From: Chloroflexota bacterium | Lineage (GTDB): Bacteria; Chloroflexota; Anaerolineae; Anaerolineales; UBA4823 | Direction of reading: 5' to 3' | Assembly (NCBI GenBank): GCA_020349245.1 | Contig: CP070764.1 | Span: 1,757,202 to 1,793,824 of the forward strand | DNA: 36,623 bases | In this document: piece after piece, positions 8,965 to 15,412 of the stretch | Numbering within the stretch: position 1 is the first letter of the stretch | Layout: every line of letters begins with the position of its first letter | Notes under the pieces: generated by a model | Seen by the model: only the letters and a program-made list of their open reading frames with translations | Told to the model about the DNA's origin: nothing | Database searches by the model: none | Program-made: the position numbers and the translations under genes

Positions 8965-8990
8965 ATAACCTAATTTTTTAGTTAGGTTAT
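8965..8990. repeat. Perfect 9-bp inverted repeat between divergent promoters
   Basis: ATAACCTAA (8965-8973) and TTAGGTTAT (8982-8990) are exact reverse complements around an eight-base loop TTTTTTAG. The element sits between the ubiD-like promoter (minus) and the Roadblock-gene promoter (plus). It is not followed by a T run on either strand, so an operator is more likely than a terminator. Confidence 0.6.
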
Positions 8991-9011
8991 CAATATTAAC
9001 AAGTCACTCAA

Positions 9012-9040
9012 TTGACAGTGAAATATGGCTATGCTACATT
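9012..9040 (+). promoter_or_regulatory. Sigma-70-type promoter for the Roadblock/V4R genes
   Basis: TTGACA at 9012-9017, a 17-base spacer and TACATT at 9035-9040, with a TG extension at 9032-9033. Transcription would start near 9047, so the upstream in-frame codons between 9012 and 9095 are not translated from this promoter. This supports the ATG at 9096. Confidence 0.8.
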
Positions 9041-9095
9041 ACCCACGGACCCAGAGAAGGAATTGACTCTTAATTTCCGCCAGGAGTGTTCATAT

Positions 9096-9464
9096 ATGAA
9101 ATCACGATCTCAATTAATGGTTGATCGCTTACGGGATATGCAGGCTTCTTCTCCTGATATTGAAGCCTCCGCAGTGGTCAGCGTCGATGGTCTCAGCATC
9201 GCCTCTGCACTCCCCGCTGGAGTTGAGGAGGACCGTGTGTCAGCCATGTCAGCAGCAATGCTTTCCTTGGGAGAACGGATCGCTACTGAATTAGGCCGGG
9301 GAACCCTGGATCAGGTGTATATAAAGGGTGAAAATGGCTATGTGATCCTGATGTCTGTGGGGGAAGAAGCGGTGCTGACAGCTCTCGCAAGGGAACAGGC
9401 AAAACTGGGGCTAATATTTCTAGATATGCGCCGGGCGACTGAAGCTTTGGTCGAATTAATTTAG
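9096..9464 (+). CDS. Roadblock/LC7 domain protein (MglB-like)
   Basis: 122 residues, typical of a single Roadblock/LC7 domain. The pattern 'IEASAVVSVDGLSIASALPAG' near residues 20-42 and the alternating helix/strand layout through 'GYVILMSVGEEAVLTALA' fit the family. Bacterial members regulate small GTPases (MglA type) or act as scaffolds in signalling. No GTPase gene is in the window. ATG 9096 is chosen because AGGAG lies nine bases upstream and the promoter's start site is near 9047. The V4R protein gene begins 15 bases after its stop, suggesting that they work together. Confidence 0.85.
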   Translation: MKSRSQLMVDRLRDMQASSPDIEASAVVSVDGLSIASALPAGVEEDRVSAMSAAMLSLGERIATELGRGTLDQVYIKGENGYVILMSVGEEAVLTALAREQAKLGLIFLDMRRATEALVELI

Positions 9465-9479
9465 GGTTGAGCTCCCAAC

Positions 9480-10115
9480 ATGGAATCTGTTGAACCAAGC
9501 GGATATTATTACGCCAATAAATTCGCATTGATCATGCTGGATGCTTTGGCAGATGTTTTAGGGGAAAATGGGCTCAAAGCGGTCCTCAATCTAGCTCATC
9601 TACCAAACTTGATCGATAATTTTCCTCCTGACAACCTTGAGAAAGCATTTGATTTTGCACATGTCTCTGCGATTAACCAGGCATTGGAGGAGATTTACGG
9701 GCCGAGGGGTGGACGTGGATTGGCATTACGAGCAGGCCGGGCAACATTTGCTGACTCATTAAGAAATTTTGGAGCTTTAGCTGGTGCTGGTGACCTGGCT
9801 TTCAAAGTACTACCCCTCAGTACCAAGATGCGCATCGGTGTTCCTGCGATGGCGCGAATTTTCACTCAGGTTAGTGATCAACGCAGCACTTCGCAGGAAT
9901 TTGATGAATGTTTTGTCTATACAATTCACCTCTGTCCAGTTTGTTGGAATAGGCATGACCTCGATAACCCGGTATGCTTCATCGCCGTTGGCCTGCTGCA
10001 AGAAGGATTACGATGGCTTTCAGGGGGAAAAGAATTTCGGGTTAATGAGTCAAAATGTATTGCCATGGGTGATGATGTCTGTGAATTTGTGATTCAAAAA
10101 ACTCCGGTGAGATAA
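9480..10115 (+). CDS. V4R (4-vinyl reductase-like) small-molecule-binding domain protein
   Basis: 211 residues. The C-terminal half has the V4R pattern: CPVCWNRH, then a spaced VCFIAVGLLQEGLRWLSGGKEF, and KCIAMGDDVCEF near the end. These cysteines in related proteins can bind metal or line a ligand pocket. V4R domains occur as sensors fused to regulators and in bacteriochlorophyll-related reductases; nothing here points to pigment synthesis, so a sensory or ligand-binding role is inferred. It is 15 bases downstream of the Roadblock gene in the same transcript. The N-terminal 60 residues match nothing I can name. Confidence 0.8.
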   Translation: MESVEPSGYYYANKFALIMLDALADVLGENGLKAVLNLAHLPNLIDNFPPDNLEKAFDFAHVSAINQALEEIYGPRGGRGLALRAGRATFADSLRNFGALAGAGDLAFKVLPLSTKMRIGVPAMARIFTQVSDQRSTSQEFDECFVYTIHLCPVCWNRHDLDNPVCFIAVGLLQEGLRWLSGGKEFRVNESKCIAMGDDVCEFVIQKTPVR

Positions 10116-10131
10116 TATTTCCCATTGTGGT

Positions 10132-10137
10132 TATAAT
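10132..10137 (+). promoter_or_regulatory. -10 element six bases before the glycosyltransferase ATG (leaderless mRNA)
   Basis: TATAAT at 10132-10137 is followed by CTAGGT and then the ATG at 10144, the expected distance from a -10 to the transcription start. There is no Shine-Dalgarno before this ATG. The -35 region is not recognisable. Confidence 0.55.
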
Positions 10138-10143
10138 CTAGGT

Positions 10144-10911
10144 ATGGGAATTTTTAAGAATATCTGCGTTGTGATTCCTACATTTAATGAAGCGGAAAAT
10201 ATCTCCACATTGATTGCGGAGATATTTGCGCTACCGTTGGAGGGCTTAAATGTACTGGTTGTCGACGATAACAGCCCAGACGGTACTGGGGATATTGTTA
10301 ATAGTCTGCGAAAAGAAGACCCAGATCGGATTTCAATCATTCGCCGAGGGAAAAAGAATGGTTTGGGTACAGCGTATATAACTGGTTTTCAACAAGCGCT
10401 TGTTAAAGGGCATGACGCAATCATCCAAATGGATGCCGATTTTTCCCATCCACCTGAAAAAATCCTGGAGTTAATGGAAAAACTCAACCTGTCGGATGTT
10501 GCCATTGGCTCACGGTATATTCCCGGAGGCAGCTTGGATGTGCAATGGCCTTTATGGAGGAAGAGCCTTTCGGTATTTGGCAACCTTTATGCAAAAATTA
10601 TCCTGCGCTTGCCGGTAAACGACGCAACGGGTGGATTCCGCGCCTGGCGTCGGGAGACACTTCTCGGGATGCCGTTGGAAAGAGTCCGTTCGAATGGCTA
10701 TGCATTTCAAGTGGAAATGATATATTTAGCCAATAAGCTTGGGTACTCAATTCTTGAAGTACCATTTTACTTTGCAGATCGTCAATGGGGGAATTCAAAG
10801 ATGTCGCTAAAGATTCAATATGAAGCTGCCTATCGGGTATGGCAGATGATTTATGAATACCGCGACCTGAAATCCCTCCATCGATCCGAATCTGATCCAC
10901 TAGTCATGTGA
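10144..10911 (+). CDS. Polyprenol monophosphomannose synthase-like GT2 glycosyltransferase
   Basis: 255 residues, one GT-A domain without membrane helices, as in DPM1/Ppm1. It begins with VVIPTFNEAENI, then VVDDNSPDGTGD near residue 40 and MDADFSHPP near residue 97 (DXD, metal and nucleotide-sugar binding). The acceptor region has GGSLDVQWPLWRK and NDATGGFRAWR. The family moves mannose (or a related sugar) from GDP-mannose to a polyprenyl phosphate, making a donor for outside-facing glycosylation of proteins or lipids. It follows the V4R gene by 28 bases but appears to have its own leaderless promoter. It converges on rsmA. Confidence 0.88.
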   Translation: MGIFKNICVVIPTFNEAENISTLIAEIFALPLEGLNVLVVDDNSPDGTGDIVNSLRKEDPDRISIIRRGKKNGLGTAYITGFQQALVKGHDAIIQMDADFSHPPEKILELMEKLNLSDVAIGSRYIPGGSLDVQWPLWRKSLSVFGNLYAKIILRLPVNDATGGFRAWRRETLLGMPLERVRSNGYAFQVEMIYLANKLGYSILEVPFYFADRQWGNSKMSLKIQYEAAYRVWQMIYEYRDLKSLHRSESDPLVM

Positions 10912-10929
10912 AATCCTGGTTAGCAAGAG

Positions 10930-11787
10930 TCAAAACTCGGGAGGCTGCTTTTCGTATATTTCCGTGAGAGCTGCCCATTCATTCAAATTGAGTGTCTCGG
11001 CTCTTCTCATTGGATTTATCCCCGCATCCGCTAACAATTTTTCCACTGAAGATTTGTCTTGGTGAAGACCAGCAGCCAAGGAATTTCGCAGGGTCTTTCT
11101 TTTTTGGCTGAAACCAGCTCTTGCCAAGCGGAAAAAACTTGGAAGGGTCCCTGCAGGTATGATGGGATCAGGGTATGGTTCGATACGGATGATAGCAGAA
11201 TCTACCTTGGGTGCTGGGTAAAAAGCACCCGCAGGTATTTTCGAAAGAATTTGTGGATGTCCATATACCTGGACACTCAGCCCCAGCAGGCTCAACCTTC
11301 CAGGTTCAGCACATATTCTCTCGGCAACTTCCTTTTGGATTGTGAGCACGATGCGCGCTGGTTGTCTTTCTGTTGATAACAGCTTTTGGATTAAGTTGGA
11401 GGTGATATAGTAGGGGATATTGGCCACAACCAGATAGTTGGAAATTTGGATGACATTTTCCAGATCGATTTTCAGGATATCTCCCTGGATTATGTGGATG
11501 TTTTGAAAAGACCTGGTGGTTTCTTCGAGAATGGGGATGAAATCTTGATCTAATTCTACAGCAAAGACTTCCTTTGCCTGCATGCCCAATAAACAGGTTA
11601 GGTTTCCTAACCCTGCGCCGATTTCCAGGATAGTGTCGTTCTTACCAATCATCCCTGCTTCGACAACGCGTTCTAAATATCTTGGTTCAATCAAGAAGTT
11701 TTGACCGAGTTTTTTTTCTGGCTGTAAGCCATGGCGTTTGAGTAAATCTATGACGTCAAAGTGTGTTGGGTTTAGGGAATTATCCAC
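10930..11787 (-). CDS. rsmA: 16S rRNA dimethyladenosine transferase RsmA (KsgA)
   Basis: 285 residues, the usual RsmA size. It shows KKLGQNFL near residue 20, the SAM-binding EIGAGLGNLT near 51, VELDQDF near 74, the catalytic NIPYYITS near 121, and FYPAPKVDSA near 185. RsmA dimethylates two adjacent adenines in the 3' hairpin of 16S rRNA during small-subunit maturation. I choose GTG 11787, with GGAG six bases upstream, rather than extending about 15 codons further into the preceding gene. It overlaps the yabE-like stop by 16 bases, so the two are probably translationally coupled. A YabE-RsmA association is also known in Firmicutes. Confidence 0.93.
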   Translation of the reverse strand: MDNSLNPTHFDVIDLLKRHGLQPEKKLGQNFLIEPRYLERVVEAGMIGKNDTILEIGAGLGNLTCLLGMQAKEVFAVELDQDFIPILEETTRSFQNIHIIQGDILKIDLENVIQISNYLVVANIPYYITSNLIQKLLSTERQPARIVLTIQKEVAERICAEPGRLSLLGLSVQVYGHPQILSKIPAGAFYPAPKVDSAIIRIEPYPDPIIPAGTLPSFFRLARAGFSQKRKTLRNSLAAGLHQDKSSVEKLLADAGINPMRRAETLNLNEWAALTEIYEKQPPEF

Positions 11788-13130
11788 ACAATATTCTCCG
11801 GTGGTGGCCAAAGGAAATAAACGGTCACCCACTGATGCCAGGAGACATAATTCTCATCCAGATAACCCAGGTCGATCATCCTGCCATTTATCCCACCGCC
11901 AGTATCTGCAGCGAGTGCTTCACCATAGCCTGGGATGTACATCCTTGTGCCGTATGGAATATAACTGGGATCGATCGCTGCGACACCTTTAGCCAGTGGG
12001 ATCCCAGTTGCAGTACCATAGCCGCCATTGCTGGTGACATTATAAGAAACTGCATACATGTTCAAGGCGCGCCAATAGGTTAACCTGCCTCCTGGAGTAT
12101 CCAGTGTGCGGGGGACGATTTTTGTGCCATATCCAATAATCTCGTTTTGAGGTTCCTGGGAAATATATTCAGACTCAACTTGTCGGGAGATCTCAATACC
12201 ATCCTCGTACCGCACCCGGACGCGCTTCGTATTCAAACCATAGACACCAGGTTGAACGATTGTGCGGCTATCGATTTCAAGGTCTGCCACAGGTTGTGTA
12301 TCAGATCCATAAGGAACGGGATCATTTTCCAGGATTACCTCTTCCTTTACCCGGATTACCTGGATAATACCATCTTCAGGGATCGGCAAATTCGCGCCTG
12401 GGATACTGAAGTCCAACCCCTGGAGAGGTATACCGGCTTCAGACAGTGCCTCGCTAACAGAGCCCGCCGTCGTGCTGGATGTAACCTCACCCCCAGCGTG
12501 CAGGATAGTAATTTCCCGAGCTTTCTCAATTTCAACACTCGATGTATGTATTAATAAAGTATCCATGGGTTTGGAAATCTTATCGCCAGCAGAGAGTTCT
12601 ATCCCCGCTGCCCACAAAGCTTCTCCGAGTGTACCCCTGTCTGAGGAAATTGTTTTTTCCTGACCCTGTATAGATAGTTCAAATTCTTCAGCCCGCTGAA
12701 TCTGAAGGCGGTGATCACCCCCAGGTGATAATGGGGTTTCAATGCCACCCAGGCGGCCATCGACGATTAATCGATCACCTGTGGAAAGCTGGATTCCGGC
12801 GGAAGCCAGAATTTTTTGGAGGGCCAATTGGTTAGTGAAAATAGATTGAGTATTTCCATCAGCTTGAATTATGACCCAATGTGCTTTATCGATGGTTATC
12901 TCATCTCCATCCCTCAGCCAGCTGGAAGGTGGAATGTTAATTGCATCTTCTTCGTTCAACACTATGCCTTGTTCGCCCAGCAATCCTGCAAGTGTCCAGA
13001 CTGAAGTCGTGACCTCGACTGGTTGTGTGTCGATGGTCAACGTGACAGTTTTTTCGATTCCAACCACAACGATGCCGAGCCCAATGAGTGCTATGACTAG
13101 CATAATGCTCATTTTTTGAGTTCTACGCAT
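11772..13130 (-). CDS. YabE-like secreted protein: DUF348 repeats, G5 domain, 3D domain
   Basis: 452 residues. An N-terminal hydrophobic segment (about residues 8-25) is a membrane anchor or signal. Three DUF348-type repeats follow (first 'VTTSVWTLAGLLGEQGIVL'; similar units near 95-135 and 160-250), then a G5-like domain around 255-335. The C-terminal 3D domain is near 365-440 with its three Asp: AIDPSYIP, AADTGGG and MIDLG. The 3D fold is shared with lytic transglycosylase-type enzymes (MltA/EXPB1 barrel), so a wall-lytic or resuscitation-type role is inferred. The ATG at 13130 lies eight bases after an extended -10, so the mRNA may be nearly leaderless. Confidence 0.88.
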   Translation of the reverse strand: MRRTQKMSIMLVIALIGLGIVVVGIEKTVTLTIDTQPVEVTTSVWTLAGLLGEQGIVLNEEDAINIPPSSWLRDGDEITIDKAHWVIIQADGNTQSIFTNQLALQKILASAGIQLSTGDRLIVDGRLGGIETPLSPGGDHRLQIQRAEEFELSIQGQEKTISSDRGTLGEALWAAGIELSAGDKISKPMDTLLIHTSSVEIEKAREITILHAGGEVTSSTTAGSVSEALSEAGIPLQGLDFSIPGANLPIPEDGIIQVIRVKEEVILENDPVPYGSDTQPVADLEIDSRTIVQPGVYGLNTKRVRVRYEDGIEISRQVESEYISQEPQNEIIGYGTKIVPRTLDTPGGRLTYWRALNMYAVSYNVTSNGGYGTATGIPLAKGVAAIDPSYIPYGTRMYIPGYGEALAADTGGGINGRMIDLGYLDENYVSWHQWVTVYFLWPPPENIVWIIP

Positions 13131-13138
13131 GGGGTCTG

Positions 13139-13165
13139 ATTCTAACAGATTTGTAGACCAAATCT
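13139..13165 (-). promoter_or_regulatory. Extended -10 promoter and adjacent inverted repeat for the yabE-like gene
   Basis: On the minus strand TGT-TAGAAT has its -10 at 13139-13144. Directly upstream is a perfect seven-base inverted repeat, AGATTTG (13147-13153) and CAAATCT (13159-13165) around TAGAC. It lies in the spacer, where a bound regulator would block polymerase. Confidence 0.5.
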
Positions 13166-13331
13166 CTGTTCCAACAGGGTATCATGATGAGAAATATCTC
13201 ATTAGAGCCGCATGTCTGTGGATAGTAGATTGGGATCAGAATCCAGCATGTGTCTTATTATCATTGATTGGTGCCGTATTGTATAAATATGTAACAAAAC
13301 TTGAAATCCAACGTTCATAAGGGTGGAGGAT

Positions 13332-13883
13332 ATGCCTGATTGGCAGCACTCCGAAGATAGTGAGTTAATAAAAATTGCTCAGGAAGGTGAATCAGAAGCC
13401 TTTGGCGAGCTTTATCAGCGTTATGCTCAGATAGTATTCAGATTTATCTATGCGAACCTGAATAACCGCCTGGATGCTGAGGATCTGACGGAAGAGGTTT
13501 TCTTAAGAGCTTGGCGATCACTATCAAATTACCGGCAAAAAGGAGTTCCGTTCCTCGCCTATCTATTTAAAATCGCTCGCAATGTGTTAATCGATTTCTA
13601 TCGGCGAGCCGGGCGGTCCGGGGGGCACATGTCCATAGAAGAAAAACAGATTACAGATTTTAATCCTGATCCTAGTGAAACTGCGATTCTAAATATTGAA
13701 CACCAGGAAGTACGGCAAACGCTTACCCAACTGCGTGAAGATTACCGGACTGTTTTAGTGCTCCGATTCTTGAGTGGATTATCTCCCGAAGAGACGGGGC
13801 AGGTCATGGGAAGGACTCCTGGTGCGGTCAGGATTTTGCAGCATCGTGCATTATCCGCATTACGTGGTTTATTGGAAATCTAG
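13332..13883 (+). CDS. ECF-type RNA polymerase sigma factor
   Basis: 183 residues. Region 2 spans about residues 8-95, with 'EAFGELYQRYAQIVFRFI' and 'AEDLTEEVFLRAWRSL' (the DAED-like core-binding helix). Region 4 spans about 120-180, with 'LREDYRTVLVLRFLSGLSPEETGQVMGRTPGAVRILQHRAL', a helix-turn-helix for the -35 element. There is no region 1.1 or region 3. Start choice is uncertain: ATG 13332 has GGAGG only two bases away, while a GTG at 13323 would add three residues. The next gene starts 32 bases later and looks like its membrane-anchored partner, the usual sigma/anti-sigma layout. Targets are unknown; the surface-protein genes downstream are candidates. Confidence 0.9.
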   Translation: MPDWQHSEDSELIKIAQEGESEAFGELYQRYAQIVFRFIYANLNNRLDAEDLTEEVFLRAWRSLSNYRQKGVPFLAYLFKIARNVLIDFYRRAGRSGGHMSIEEKQITDFNPDPSETAILNIEHQEVRQTLTQLREDYRTVLVLRFLSGLSPEETGQVMGRTPGAVRILQHRALSALRGLLEI

Positions 13884-13915
13884 CTGACGGTTTAGCATTT
13901 TTCGGCTGGTGATAA

Positions 13916-15103
13916 ATGATAGGAAAATCAACTCGAAACCAAGATGAATTAAGCAGGATATTAGATGCCTGCCTCGGGTTGATCGCTGATGGTTCTGGAA
14001 CTGTCGATACGGTCATCGAACAATACCCAGAGTACAGTGAGGAACTGAGACCTGCGTTGGAGGCGGCTGAGTGGCTGCAAGCCCGCAGCGAAGTATTTAA
14101 TCCCCGGCCTGGGTTTATTCAGCTCTCCCAGCGTCGGCTGGTAAATCGATTTCGCTCAAATATGAGCAAGCCGGCAGCAGACCACACAGAAACCATGAGC
14201 AGGATCCCTGCATTCTTCCAAGATAGAAGGATGGTAGTCCAATATTCGGCGCTGCTGACTCTCACCGCAGTTTTGCTCTTCATCGGATACCGCAGTACAA
14301 TATTTCTCATCCAGCGGAGTATTCCAGGTGATCCACTATATGCAACCAAATTAGCACAAGAGGAGATGACGGTTTCGTTGACCTCTACTGAGTCAAAGAA
14401 GGCTCGGTTGAGAATTGAATTTGCTCAGAGAAGAGTGATCGAAATGCAGGAATTGATTCTGGTCGGTCGTGATTCATTTGTCAATCAGACTTTTGAAAAC
14501 TTCAAATTTCAAATGGCCGAGGCTGCATCAGGCATTATGAGTGTTGCTAAAGTTGATCAAAGCGACGCGGCAATCCTGTCCTCATTATTTGAGGAAACTT
14601 TACGGGTCCCTGTGAAAAATCTGGCTGGGTTGCTTGATACAACCAAAGTATTAGCCTCCGTGGAGTTCGTAGAAACCGTAGAAACCTTGACCGCCGGGAT
14701 ATTCGAATTGCCACCTTTTGAAACGATTCTGGTTTTGGCGACCTCATCACCTACAAATGCATTGCTCACTGATTTCATTCCTACCAGCACCACCACCCCA
14801 ACTTTTACTGCGACTGTATACCTGCAGATTGAGACAGCTGAACCGGAGCAAGAAAGCACCACTATCCCCAGCACGAATACCCCCACTGCAACCAAATCGC
14901 CGACCGCGAAGGCGGCTCCAGCAAACACTCCAATACCATCTCAAACCCCGGTGCCAACCGCGACGAAGTCAAATACGCCAACGAGTGCGCCGACGATAAC
15001 GGTTTCACCTGAACCGACGAGTACACCTGAACCAACGCAAGATAAAACAAAGAAACCAAAACCTACCAATCACCCAACCTACTGGCCGACCTCCACCCCT
15101 TGA
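13916..15103 (+). CDS. Putative membrane-bound anti-sigma protein (DUF5667-like) with Thr/Pro-rich tail
   Basis: 395 residues. The cytoplasmic N-terminus (about 1-95) has 'RILDACLGLIADGSGTVDTVIEQYPEYSEELRPALEAAEWL', a helical pattern I associate with anti-sigma-like proteins of this phylum. One membrane helix lies near residues 105-125. Outside it 'SIPGDPLYATKLAQEE' begins a helical domain I recognise as DUF5667-like. From about residue 285 the sequence is a low-complexity Thr/Pro/Ser tail (TPTATKSPTA and similar), probably a wall-spanning and perhaps glycosylated stalk. It directly follows the ECF sigma gene and precedes a terminator, so sigma and partner form one unit. The anti-sigma role is inferred from position and topology. 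Confidence 0.78.
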   Translation: MIGKSTRNQDELSRILDACLGLIADGSGTVDTVIEQYPEYSEELRPALEAAEWLQARSEVFNPRPGFIQLSQRRLVNRFRSNMSKPAADHTETMSRIPAFFQDRRMVVQYSALLTLTAVLLFIGYRSTIFLIQRSIPGDPLYATKLAQEEMTVSLTSTESKKARLRIEFAQRRVIEMQELILVGRDSFVNQTFENFKFQMAEAASGIMSVAKVDQSDAAILSSLFEETLRVPVKNLAGLLDTTKVLASVEFVETVETLTAGIFELPPFETILVLATSSPTNALLTDFIPTSTTTPTFTATVYLQIETAEPEQESTTIPSTNTPTATKSPTAKAAPANTPIPSQTPVPTATKSNTPTSAPTITVSPEPTSTPEPTQDKTKKPKPTNHPTYWPTSTP

Positions 15104-15143
15104 GAATGTGTAGATTGTAAACTGATAAAACCAGCAGCCATCC

Positions 15144-15175
15144 AGAGGAGACATATGGTCTTCTCTGTTTTTTTT
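15144..15175 (+). terminator. Rho-independent terminator after the sigma/anti-sigma pair
   Basis: Nine-base-pair stem (15144-15152 with 15158-15166, one G-T wobble), five-base loop ATATG, then G and eight T. It separates the sigma pair from the Tad/Calx-beta genes. Confidence 0.88.
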
Positions 15176-15412
15176 CATAATATTTCCTGATTTCATCCGT
15201 AATAAGCAAATTTCCCCCCTCGGATTCTATTTTTGAAGCGGGTGAGAATTTCAACCCGAAGGTTACCCCACTTATGAAAAATATTTTGCAAAAAATTGTT
15301 CGTTTGCAATGTTGTAAGGTAACAATTTGGTTATGAAATCGTTGATTATTAGTAGATACAATACGACTGATGATATCCCATTAGTTCTCTATAAATCTAG
15401 CGGAAGGAGACT
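15176..15412. other. Upstream region of the Tad/Calx-beta operon
   Basis: With the preceding 72 bases (tail of the anti-sigma transcript and its terminator), this makes a gap of just over 300 bases without a gene. It is AT-rich. TACAAT at about 15357-15362 could be a -10, but no matching -35 is clear, so an alternative sigma factor could be used. Confidence 0.4.

Noticed and set aside
9012-9095. Longer N-terminus for the Roadblock protein
   Set aside because: These codons lie on the promoter itself (TTGACA to TACATT), and a good ribosome site precedes ATG 9096.
9480-10115. Bacteriochlorophyll synthesis role for the V4R protein
   Set aside because: No pigment-synthesis genes are nearby, and V4R domains are widespread in sensors.
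14770-15103. Thr/Pro-rich repeats as a tandem DNA repeat element
   Set aside because: The pattern is at protein level (low-complexity linker with mixed codons), without a regular DNA unit.
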